Assembly (NCBI GenBank): GCA_903929065.1
Contig: CAIYTJ010000665.1
Coordinates: forward strand, 1-5,269
Reading direction: 5' to 3'
Length of the DNA stretch: 5,269 bases
Origin: an uncultured Bacteroidales bacterium
Lineage (GTDB): Bacteria > Bacteroidota > Bacteroidia > Bacteroidales > Paludibacteraceae
How positions within the stretch are numbered: position 1 is the first letter of the stretch; each line of letters starts with the position of its first letter. Shown here one piece after another: positions 1-5,269 of the stretch. A program made the translations under genes and the position numbers. Below the pieces are notes generated by a model. That model was given only the letters and a program-made list of their open reading frames with translations. It did not search any database and had not been told where the DNA came from.

Positions 1-2
1 AA

Positions 3-1376
3 CAATTGTGGAACCGCTGCCTGAACGTTATAAAAGACAATATCAGTGAAGCCTCCTTTAATACATGGTTTGCTCCGATAGTTTCTCTAAAATTCGAAAA
101 CAACATATTCGTATTACAGGTTCCAAGTCAGTTTTTTGTGGAATATATTGAAGAAAAATATATTGATTTGTTGCGAATGACGCTTTATCGTGAAGTTGGT
201 GTTGGTACACGTTTGGAATATCGGGTGCTGATTGATAAATCGAGCGGAAAAGGAACTCAAATACCAAGTAACGGCGAACAATCCAACAAAAAAAGCCATA
301 CAAGTACTTCAAATTATATAAGTCCTTATAATAAGCCACAATTGCCGGAAATTGATCCACAATTGAATCCAGCTTATAATTTTAACAACCTTGTTGAAGG
401 AAACAGCAATAAACTTGCCCGCACTGCCGGAATGAGTATTGGCAACGAACCCGGAAAAAATATTTTCAATCCACTGTTTGTTTATGGTCAATCCGGTGTA
501 GGAAAAACTCATTTGGCAAATGCTATTGGTGTGATGGTGAAACAATTACATCCAGAAAAAAGGGTTCTTTATGTTCCTGCTAATACTTTCCAGATTCAGT
601 ATACTGATTCGGTAAGAAATAATTCACAAAACGATTTTTTGAATTTTTATCAAACGATTGATGTATTGATTATTGATGATATTCAGGAATTTGCCGGTAA
701 AACAGGTACACAAAATACGTTTTTTCATATTTTCAACCATCTTCATCAATCAGGCAAACAATTAATTCTGACTTCAGATAGATCGCCTCTTGTATTAGTT
801 GGACTTGAACAACGGCTTTTAACCCGTTTTAAATGGGGTTTGTCGGCTGAAATTGAAAAACCAGACTTCGATTTACGGAAATCAATTCTTCAAAACAAAA
901 TTTATCGTGATGGACTTGAAATTCCGGAGGAAGTGATAAATTTTATTGCAGAACATGTTACTGATAACGTTCGGGATTTGGAAGGCGTTTTGGTATCATT
1001 GCTAGCACATTCAACCTTGGCCGATATGCCAATTGATATTGCATTAGCCGAAAAAATTATTGGCAGAATTGTAAATATTTCGCGGAAGATTAATACTGTT
1101 GAAAAAATTCGTGACGTAGTCTGTGAATATTTTTCATTATCAGTAGATGCAATATCAACTAAAAGTCGCAAACGTGAGGTAGTTCAGGCGCGCCAAATAG
1201 CTATGTATTTGTCTAAGCAGCTAACCAAGAGCTCTCTAACGTCTATAGGGTTTGCCATCGGACAGCGTGATCATGCAACGGTTTTGCACGCTTGCAAAAT
1301 TGTCAACGATTTAATGGATTGTGATAAAAACTTTCGATCGAGTGTGAAAGAAATTGAAGCGAAATTGAAGTGTTGA
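3..1376 (+). CDS. dnaA: Chromosomal replication initiator protein DnaA (5' end cut by window edge)
   Basis: DnaA is the AAA+ ATPase that binds DnaA boxes at the chromosomal origin, unwinds it and helps load the replicative helicase. About 457 residues are visible. Counting the TTG at 6 as residue 1, domain I covers about 1-80 (WNRCL, FNTWFAPI), followed by a polar linker to about 120. The AAA+ core has Walker A GQSGVGKT (161-168), Walker B LIIDDIQ (221-227), sensor I TSDR (256-259), an arginine-finger-like LLTRFKWGL (271-279) and sensor II NVRDLEG (321-327). The C-terminal DNA-binding domain shows SRKREVVQARQIAMYL (387-402) and the signature GQRDHATVLHA (419-429). The TTG at 6 should be an internal Leu, because family members have several residues before the conserved WNRCL and the frame is open to the window edge. 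Length and motifs otherwise look intact. dnaN is not next to it, which is common in Bacteroidota. Confidence 0.97.
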   Translation, partial: QLWNRCLNVIKDNISEASFNTWFAPIVSLKFENNIFVLQVPSQFFVEYIEEKYIDLLRMTLYREVGVGTRLEYRVLIDKSSGKGTQIPSNGEQSNKKSHTSTSNYISPYNKPQLPEIDPQLNPAYNFNNLVEGNSNKLARTAGMSIGNEPGKNIFNPLFVYGQSGVGKTHLANAIGVMVKQLHPEKRVLYVPANTFQIQYTDSVRNNSQNDFLNFYQTIDVLIIDDIQEFAGKTGTQNTFFHIFNHLHQSGKQLILTSDRSPLVLVGLEQRLLTRFKWGLSAEIEKPDFDLRKSILQNKIYRDGLEIPEEVINFIAEHVTDNVRDLEGVLVSLLAHSTLADMPIDIALAEKIIGRIVNISRKINTVEKIRDVVCEYFSLSVDAISTKSRKREVVQARQIAMYLSKQLTKSSLTSIGFAIGQRDHATVLHACKIVNDLMDCDKNFRSSVKEIEAKLKC

Positions 1377-1398
1377 GCGTTTAAAAAATATTTTATTG

Positions 1399-1426
1399 AA
1401 GCCGTTAAGTAATTGACGGCTTTTTT
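1399..1426 (+). terminator. Intrinsic terminator of dnaA
   Basis: A hairpin lies 22 bases after the dnaA stop. GCCGTTAA (1401-1408) pairs with TTGACGGC (1413-1420), with one G-T wobble, around a GTAA loop. The stem extends by two A-T pairs (1399-1400 with 1421-1422), and the 3' side runs into six T's (1421-1426). This is the standard shape of a Rho-independent terminator and it closes the dnaA transcript. Confidence 0.85.
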
Positions 1427-1588
1427 ATTGATTTTGATTACTGAAAAATAAAAATAAGTAATTGTTTGACTGTATGTTGGATGAAAAATTCAGTGATTTT
1501 AATTCTTTTTATATAGAAAATTATTTTAATTCATTCGATGCTAATAAAAAAAAGTTGTATTTTTACAACGAAATAAAAACAAAGAAAA
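1427..1588 (+). promoter_or_regulatory. AT-rich leader and probable promoter region of the 1589 gene
   Basis: This stretch lies between the dnaA terminator and the next ATG and must hold the downstream gene's promoter if that terminator works. I see no full match to the Bacteroidota primary sigma-factor pattern (TTTG, about 19-21 bases, TAnnTTTG). Two near matches to the -7 element are TATGTTGG at 1473-1480 and TATTTTTA at 1558-1565. Neither has a well-spaced TTTG upstream, so no start site is assigned. The last 20 bases before the ATG are almost all A, the usual translation-initiation context in this phylum. A small inverted repeat and a possible short ORF in this stretch are listed separately. 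Confidence 0.4.
1554..1569. repeat. Perfect 6-bp inverted repeat (GTTGTA-TTTT-TACAAC) in the leader
   Basis: GTTGTA at 1554-1559 and TACAAC at 1564-1569 are exact reverse complements separated by TTTT. The element ends 19 bases before the ATG at 1589 and is preceded by eight A's (1546-1553). On the plus strand it could be a leader hairpin or an operator. On the minus strand it reads as a hairpin followed by eight T's, like a weak terminator, but the stem has few G-C pairs and no minus-strand gene needs one here. The repeat is certain; a function is not. Confidence 0.4.
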
Positions 1589-2146
1589 ATGGTTTACAAA
1601 TTCACAATGCTTTCTGATGAGGTCGATAGTTTCGTACGGATTTATGACATTGATTCCGAAGCAAAATTTATTGATCTACATGATATTATTCTCGATTCAG
1701 TGAATTTTGAGAAGAATCAAATGACATCTTTTTTTATCTGTTCGGATGATTGGGAAAAGGGTCAGGAAGTGACGTTGGTTGAAATGGAATCGACTTCGGA
1801 ATACGATAATCTGGTGATGGATAGTACTAAACTGGAGGATTTACTGACCGATGAAAATCAAAAGCTACTCTATGTGTTTGATATGATATCTGACAGAGTG
1901 TTTTTTATTGAATTGACAGAAATTATTCCAAGAAAAAATCTGGATAAACCGGTTTGTGTTTCGTCAGAAGGTAATCCGCCAGTTCAGATTATGGCAGAAG
2001 AAACCTTGGTGGCTGCACCAAAAGCTGTATTGGATGAAAATTTTTACGGTGATGAAGATTATGAATTGGACGAACTGGACGAGGAAGGATTTGGTGAAAT
2101 GAATTTTGACGATAGCAGTTTGTTTTCTGAAGATCCAAAATTCTGA
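1589..2146 (+). CDS. PRiA4_ORF3-like (IS1096 element passenger TnpR family) protein, function unknown
   Basis: The 185-residue protein resembles a conserved Bacteroidota family usually labelled IS1096 passenger TnpR or plasmid pRiA4b ORF-3-like. The recognisable features are an N-terminal strand YKFTMLSDEV (3-12), FIDLHDIILDSV (27-38), MTSFFICSDDW (45-55), a second strand pair LLYVFDMISDRVFFIEL (93-109), and a low-complexity acidic tail from about 149 (DENFYGDEDYELDELDEEGF). There is no signal peptide or membrane segment, so it is probably cytoplasmic. ATG 1589 is chosen because the fold begins at once and an A-rich stretch precedes it. It lies between dnaA and miaA, bounded by a terminator on each side, so it is probably monocistronic. 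The family name comes from a transposon passenger, but I see no transposase or terminal repeats here. The biochemical role is unknown. The acidic tail suggests binding to a basic partner, which is inference only. Confidence 0.85.
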   Translation: MVYKFTMLSDEVDSFVRIYDIDSEAKFIDLHDIILDSVNFEKNQMTSFFICSDDWEKGQEVTLVEMESTSEYDNLVMDSTKLEDLLTDENQKLLYVFDMISDRVFFIELTEIIPRKNLDKPVCVSSEGNPPVQIMAEETLVAAPKAVLDENFYGDEDYELDELDEEGFGEMNFDDSSLFSEDPKF

Positions 2147-2164
2147 TTATAAAAGAAATATAGG

Positions 2165-2203
2165 AAAAGACAGGAAATAATGATTTTATTTTCTGTCTTT
2201 TTT
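2165..2203 (+). terminator. Long-stem intrinsic terminator after the 185-residue protein gene
   Basis: AAAAGACAG (2165-2173) pairs with CTGTCTTTT (2193-2201). The pairing continues inward through 2174-2180 with 2186-2192, including one G-T wobble, giving about 16 pairs around a five-base loop (2181-2185). The 3' arm merges into six T's (2198-2203). It begins 18 bases after the stop at 2146. The inner stem is AT-rich, but length and T-tract make it a convincing Rho-independent terminator. It lies only 14 bases before the first possible miaA start codon. Confidence 0.8.
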
Positions 2204-2217
2204 GATTAATAACCTTT

Positions 2218-3180
2218 TTGTTTTTACATACTTTGACTAAATCAGATTCTCAATTTTCAACTGTAGATTGCCAATATCAAAGACCAACTTTGCTGGTTAT
2301 TTTAGGACCTACCGGTGTTGGGAAAACAAGTGTCAGCCTGCAATTGGCTGAATGTCTAGATTGTCCGATTGTGTCAGCGGATTCACGGCAATTTTATCGT
2401 GAATTGAAGATTGGTACGGCTGCTCCAACCGAAAAGCAGTTAGAACGGGTAAAGCATTATTTTATAGGTTCGCATTCTATTTTTGATGAATATAATGCCG
2501 GACAATATGAACAGGAGGCTATTCAATTGCTTGACGAACTATTTGATAAACATAAGGTTGTGATGCTTGTCGGCGGTTCAATGATGTACATTGATGCAGT
2601 TTGTAATGGAATGGACGAAATTCCGACAGTTGATACACAAACAAGGGCATTTTGGCAGAAACAATTTGCTGATTTCGGGTTGGAGTTTATTCAAAACGAA
2701 TTGAAACGTCTTGATCCAACTCATTTTGAAGAAGTTGACCTTCAAAATCCAAAAAGGATTATTCATGCACTGGAAATTTGCAGTATGACCAGAAAACCAT
2801 ATTCCGATTTAAGAACAGGGCAGCGAAAATTGCGAAATTTCAATATTTTGAAAATAGGATTAAACCGTCCCAGACCGGAACTTTACGACCGGATTAATCA
2901 GCGTGTAGATGAAATGATGGCTGAAGGTTTACTCGAAGAAGCTGCACGATTTTATGAATACCGGCATTTGAACACGTTAAATACAGTTGGTTATAAAGAA
3001 CTTTATGAATTTATGGACGGAAGCTGGACGTTGGATTTCGCCGTAAATATGATAAAGCAAGATTCTCGTAGGTATGCAAAACGGCAAATGACCTGGTTCA
3101 ACCGTGATAAAGAAATTATGTGGTTTCAACCAGAGGAACTGGAATCTGAATTAGAATTGATTACACAAACGCTGAGATAG
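2218..3180 (+). CDS. miaA: tRNA dimethylallyltransferase MiaA
   Basis: MiaA transfers a dimethylallyl group from dimethylallyl diphosphate to N6 of A37 in tRNAs that read codons starting with U, making i6A, which stabilises codon pairing. Numbered from TTG 2218, it has the P-loop GPTGVGKT (30-37), SADSRQFY (53-60) with the likely catalytic Asp55, KIGTAAPT (64-71), GGSMMYIDA (119-127), NPKRIIHALEI (177-187), TVGYKELYEF (256-265) and the C-terminal KRQMTWFNRD (288-297). These are MiaA family motifs in order and the length is close to usual. The start is uncertain. The frame opens after a TGA at 2203-2205 and has no ATG or GTG before the P-loop. The candidates are TTG at 2218, 2233 and 2290. Homologues usually begin a few residues before the LLVILGP strand, so the true N-terminus could be shorter. 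The stop touches the murB ATG, so the two are probably cotranscribed. Product call firm, start weak. Confidence 0.95.
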   Translation: MFLHTLTKSDSQFSTVDCQYQRPTLLVILGPTGVGKTSVSLQLAECLDCPIVSADSRQFYRELKIGTAAPTEKQLERVKHYFIGSHSIFDEYNAGQYEQEAIQLLDELFDKHKVVMLVGGSMMYIDAVCNGMDEIPTVDTQTRAFWQKQFADFGLEFIQNELKRLDPTHFEEVDLQNPKRIIHALEICSMTRKPYSDLRTGQRKLRNFNILKIGLNRPRPELYDRINQRVDEMMAEGLLEEAARFYEYRHLNTLNTVGYKELYEFMDGSWTLDFAVNMIKQDSRRYAKRQMTWFNRDKEIMWFQPEELESELELITQTLR

Positions 3181-4194
3181 ATGAATATAATCCCAAATGC
3201 ATCATTACTTTCTTTCAATACTTTCGGAATCGATGTAAAAGCTGATTATTTTGTGGAGTATGACTCTGCAACTGATTTGCAAGCAATTTTGCAATCCGAA
3301 ATTGTAAAATCAAACCGGATTTTACACATTGGTAGTGGAAGCAATTTGTTGTTTTTAGATGATTTTAAAGGAGTGGTGCTTCATTCAGCCATTCATTCAA
3401 TCAAAAAAATAGATGAAAATTCAGATTCTGTATATCTGGAAGTTGGTTCGAGTGTTAATTGGGACGATTTTGTCGCCTATTGCGTAGAAAACGGTTGGGG
3501 TGGAGTGGAGAACCTTTCGCTCATTCCCGGCGAAATCGGAGCTGCAGCAGTGCAAAATATCGGTGCTTATGGTGTGGAAGTACAGGATGTAATTATAGAA
3601 GTGAATGCTGTTGAAATTGAAACAGCAAAAATCAGGAATTTTTCGAGTATTGAATGTCATTACGGTTATCGTGAAAGCATTTTTAAAAACCAACTTAAGA
3701 ATAAATTTATTATTACTTCGGTGGTTTTCAAACTAGACAAAAAACCTGTTTTTAAACTGAATTACCAGCATTTTGAAGAAGCTGTTTTGAAAAATGGAGC
3801 GATAGATTTGAAAAACATTAGAAAAACCATCATTGAGATTCGTGAAAGCAAATTACCCGATCCAAAGATATTGGGAAACGCAGGTAGTTTTTTTATGAAT
3901 CCGGTTATTCCAAAACAACACTTCTTTGATTTACAGGTAAAATATCCCCATATTCCCCATTATTTTGTTTCAGAAACTGAAGAAAAAGTACCGGCAGCAT
4001 GGTTGATTGACCAATGTGGCTGGAAAGGAATACAAATTGGTAATGCCGCTGTACATGACAAACAAGCCCTGGTTTTAGTAAATAAAGGTGGTGCAACCGG
4101 TGCAGAAATCGTTTTTTTGGCTGAACAAATTCAGAAATCGGTAAAAGAAAAGTTTGGAATTGAACTTCATCCCGAAGTCAATTATATAAACTAA
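3181..4194 (+). CDS. murB: UDP-N-acetylenolpyruvoylglucosamine reductase MurB
   Basis: MurB is a cytoplasmic FAD enzyme that uses NADPH to reduce UDP-GlcNAc-enolpyruvate to UDP-N-acetylmuramic acid, the second committed step of peptidoglycan synthesis after MurA. The 337 residues match the E. coli-like type I length. FAD-binding segments are HIGSGSNLLF (49-58) and IPGEIGAAAVQNIGAYG (115-131). Active-site candidates by family alignment are Tyr163-Arg164 in YGYRESIFK, Tyr195 in NYQHF (equivalent to the type I substrate-loop Tyr), Ser236 in NAGSFF (the proton donor) and Glu332 in HPEVNYI. AAWLIDQCGWKG (272-283) is also typical. The ATG follows the miaA TAG with no gap, and the N-terminal NTFGID (13-18) is at the expected distance, so the start is secure. 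Expression probably depends on miaA transcription and translational coupling. All key residues are present. Confidence 0.97.
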   Translation: MNIIPNASLLSFNTFGIDVKADYFVEYDSATDLQAILQSEIVKSNRILHIGSGSNLLFLDDFKGVVLHSAIHSIKKIDENSDSVYLEVGSSVNWDDFVAYCVENGWGGVENLSLIPGEIGAAAVQNIGAYGVEVQDVIIEVNAVEIETAKIRNFSSIECHYGYRESIFKNQLKNKFIITSVVFKLDKKPVFKLNYQHFEEAVLKNGAIDLKNIRKTIIEIRESKLPDPKILGNAGSFFMNPVIPKQHFFDLQVKYPHIPHYFVSETEEKVPAAWLIDQCGWKGIQIGNAAVHDKQALVLVNKGGATGAEIVFLAEQIQKSVKEKFGIELHPEVNYIN

Positions 4195-4222
4195 AAAACT
4201 CCGCATTTGCGGAGTTTTTTAG
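4191..4222. terminator. Bidirectional terminator between convergent murB and mltG
   Basis: CTAAAAAACTCCGC (4191-4204) and GCGGAGTTTTTTAG (4209-4222) form a perfect 14-pair inverted repeat with an ATTT loop. The core CTCCGC/GCGGAG is GC-rich, with six A's on one flank and six T's on the other, so the hairpin gives a T-tract in both directions. The murB stop codon (4192-4194) lies inside the left arm, and the mltG stop begins four bases past the right arm. It should end both transcripts. Confidence 0.92.
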
Positions 4223-4226
4223 TTTG

Positions 4227-5269
4227 TTAATGTATATTCATTTCATTCAGCGTTTGGCGGTATTTTTTGGCGTTTTGGAGATGTTCCTCCCAGGTTGCTG
4301 CAAATTTATGTTCACCATTCAACGTCTCTGCTGCACACATATACATGTAATTGTGATGGCTGTAATTGAGAACTGCATCAATTCCTTCAGGAGTTGAAAC
4401 GCGAATCGGTCCGGGAGGCAATCCTACGTTTTTATAGGTGTTATACGGAGATTCAACCCGCAAATGTCCAAAAAGAATCCGTTTCAACCCAAAATCTCCC
4501 AACGCAAATTTCACTGTTGGGTCAGCTTGTAATGGCATTCCAGCTTTTAGACGGTTAATATAAAGCCCTGCTACCATTGGCCTGTCTTTTCGGTTATTGG
4601 TTTCTTCCTCCACAATTGATGCCAGCGTGCTAACTTCTGTCGGTGTGAGTGGAATAGCAGCCGCTTTAGCTTTGCGTTCATCAGTCCAGAATTTTGTATA
4701 TTCCTTATTCATTTTCTGGAAAAGTTCTTTAGCATCCATGTTCCAGAAAACTTCATAAGTATTTGGTATAAACAATGATATTGAAGTTTCAGGTGTCAGA
4801 TTGTATGTTTCTAAAAATTTTGGGTCATTCATCAATTTCAAAATACTGGTGGAATCGGCCATTATTTCTGTACTTAATTTTGCTGCTAATTGTTGTTTCG
4901 TTCGCATATTGTTGAACGTAAGTTTTAATGGTGTTTGTCGTCCACTTCTCAAAATTCTTACCAACTGAAAATTATTCATCCCTTTTTTTATTTCATAACG
5001 CCCTGAGCGTATTCTTTCGCCGTAACTAAGCAATGATGATACTTGTTTAAATGTCGATAAATTAAATACATTTGCGTTCTTTTCCAGGATTCTGGTCACA
5101 TCGTTGAAAGTGCTGCTGTCAGGGATACAAACAAATGTTTTTTCGTTCGAAACAGGGAAGATATTTGGTGCAAATAAAATATATGCAAAATATACAATTC
5201 CCAGTAAAATAGCATAGTTAATCCACTTAAATATTCTCTTAATCGTTCCTGTTTGTTTTTTCTTTGGAG
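4227..5269 (-). CDS. mltG: Endolytic murein transglycosylase MltG (5' end cut by window edge)
   Basis: MltG (YceG family) is an inner-membrane lytic transglycosylase that cleaves nascent glycan strands and helps set their length. The reading frame stays open to the right edge with no ATG, so the start is outside; 346 residues are visible. They begin with a basic stretch (PKKKQTGTIKRIFKW) and a single membrane helix (INYAILLGIVYFAYILF, about 5172-5222), then a LysM-like region (from about FVCIPDSSTF) and the YceG catalytic domain. The catalytic Glu is in ASIVEEET, encoded at 4608-4610. Other family motifs are IPNTYEVFW, MPLQADPTVKFAL, SPYNTYKNVGLPPGPI and FAATWEEH. A GTG at 5097-5099 would give a shorter ORF but would remove the membrane anchor, so it is rejected as the start. 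The gene converges on murB and shares its terminator. Both act on peptidoglycan, though in different compartments and from different promoters. Confidence 0.95.
   Translation of the reverse strand, partial: PKKKQTGTIKRIFKWINYAILLGIVYFAYILFAPNIFPVSNEKTFVCIPDSSTFNDVTRILEKNANVFNLSTFKQVSSLLSYGERIRSGRYEIKKGMNNFQLVRILRSGRQTPLKLTFNNMRTKQQLAAKLSTEIMADSTSILKLMNDPKFLETYNLTPETSISLFIPNTYEVFWNMDAKELFQKMNKEYTKFWTDERKAKAAAIPLTPTEVSTLASIVEEETNNRKDRPMVAGLYINRLKAGMPLQADPTVKFALGDFGLKRILFGHLRVESPYNTYKNVGLPPGPIRVSTPEGIDAVLNYSHHNYMYMCAAETLNGEHKFAATWEEHLQNAKKYRQTLNEMNIH

Noticed and set aside
6..8. TTG as the dnaA start codon
   Set aside because: It sits at a position that is internal in Bacteroidota DnaA, immediately before the conserved WNRCL, and the frame is open upstream to the window edge.
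353..361. TGATCCACA, one mismatch from the DnaA box TTATCCACA, inside dnaA
   Set aside because: It is a single copy within coding sequence with no cluster of boxes or AT-rich unwinding stretch beside it, so there is no support for an origin here.
58..1171. Several open frames on the minus strand across dnaA, and similar ones across miaA and murB
   Set aside because: They lie entirely within well-supported genes on the other strand, have no recognisable domains and read as chance translation of the opposite strand.
1187..1194. GGCGCGCC, a GC-rich 8-base palindrome in AT-rich DNA
   Set aside because: It falls in conserved dnaA codons (Gln-Ala-Arg-Gln) and is explained by the protein sequence.
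1473..1480. TATGTTGG as a -7 promoter element (TAnnTTTG with one mismatch)
   Set aside because: No TTTG element is found at the required distance upstream, so it is not supported as a promoter.
1496..1532. Direct repeat ATTTTAATTC at 1496-1505 and 1523-1532
   Set aside because: There are only two short copies made almost wholly of A and T in an AT-rich spacer; chance is the simplest explanation.
1589..2146. IS1096-type mobile element
   Set aside because: Only the passenger-like fold is present. No transposase, resolvase catalytic motif, terminal inverted repeats or target duplication is visible, and the flanking genes are intact housekeeping genes.

Overview
The window is AT-rich (low GC by eye) and carries five protein-coding genes that look like ordinary chromosomal housekeeping DNA of a Bacteroidota bacterium, most probably of the order Bacteroidales. 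The best evidence is the DnaA sequence, whose Walker B and sensor I region (IDDIQEFAG, FFHIFNHLHQ, LTSDR) and C-terminal signature (KREVVQARQIAMYL, RDHATVLHA) closely follow the Bacteroides-type protein. Two further points agree: the IS1096-passenger/PRiA4_ORF3-like protein sits beside miaA, and translation starts show A-rich leaders rather than Shine-Dalgarno sites. The genus cannot be fixed from this sequence alone.

Layout, left to right. Positions 3-1376 (+) hold dnaA, cut at its 5' end by the window edge, followed by a hairpin terminator at 1399-1426. A 212-base AT-rich gap contains that terminator, a small inverted repeat and probably the promoter of the next gene. Positions 1589-2146 (+) encode an acidic-tailed protein of the PRiA4_ORF3/IS1096-passenger fold, ended by a long-stem terminator at 2165-2203. 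Positions 2218-3180 (+) are miaA, which has no in-frame ATG before its P-loop. murB (3181-4194, +) follows with no intervening base. A near-perfect bidirectional terminator at 4191-4222 separates murB from a convergent mltG on the minus strand (4227 to the right edge), whose start lies outside the window.

The genes cover replication initiation (DnaA), tRNA modification (MiaA), cytoplasmic peptidoglycan precursor synthesis (MurB) and periplasmic glycan-strand termination (MltG). miaA and murB form the only clear transcriptional pair. The terminators imply that dnaA, the 185-residue protein, miaA-murB and mltG are largely separate transcription units.

I found no mobile element, CRISPR array, RNA gene, toxin-antitoxin or defence system, and no evidence of a new multi-gene system. 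The points most worth a second look are the miaA start, squeezed against a terminator, the little-understood 185-residue protein, and a possible small ORF and hairpin just upstream of it.
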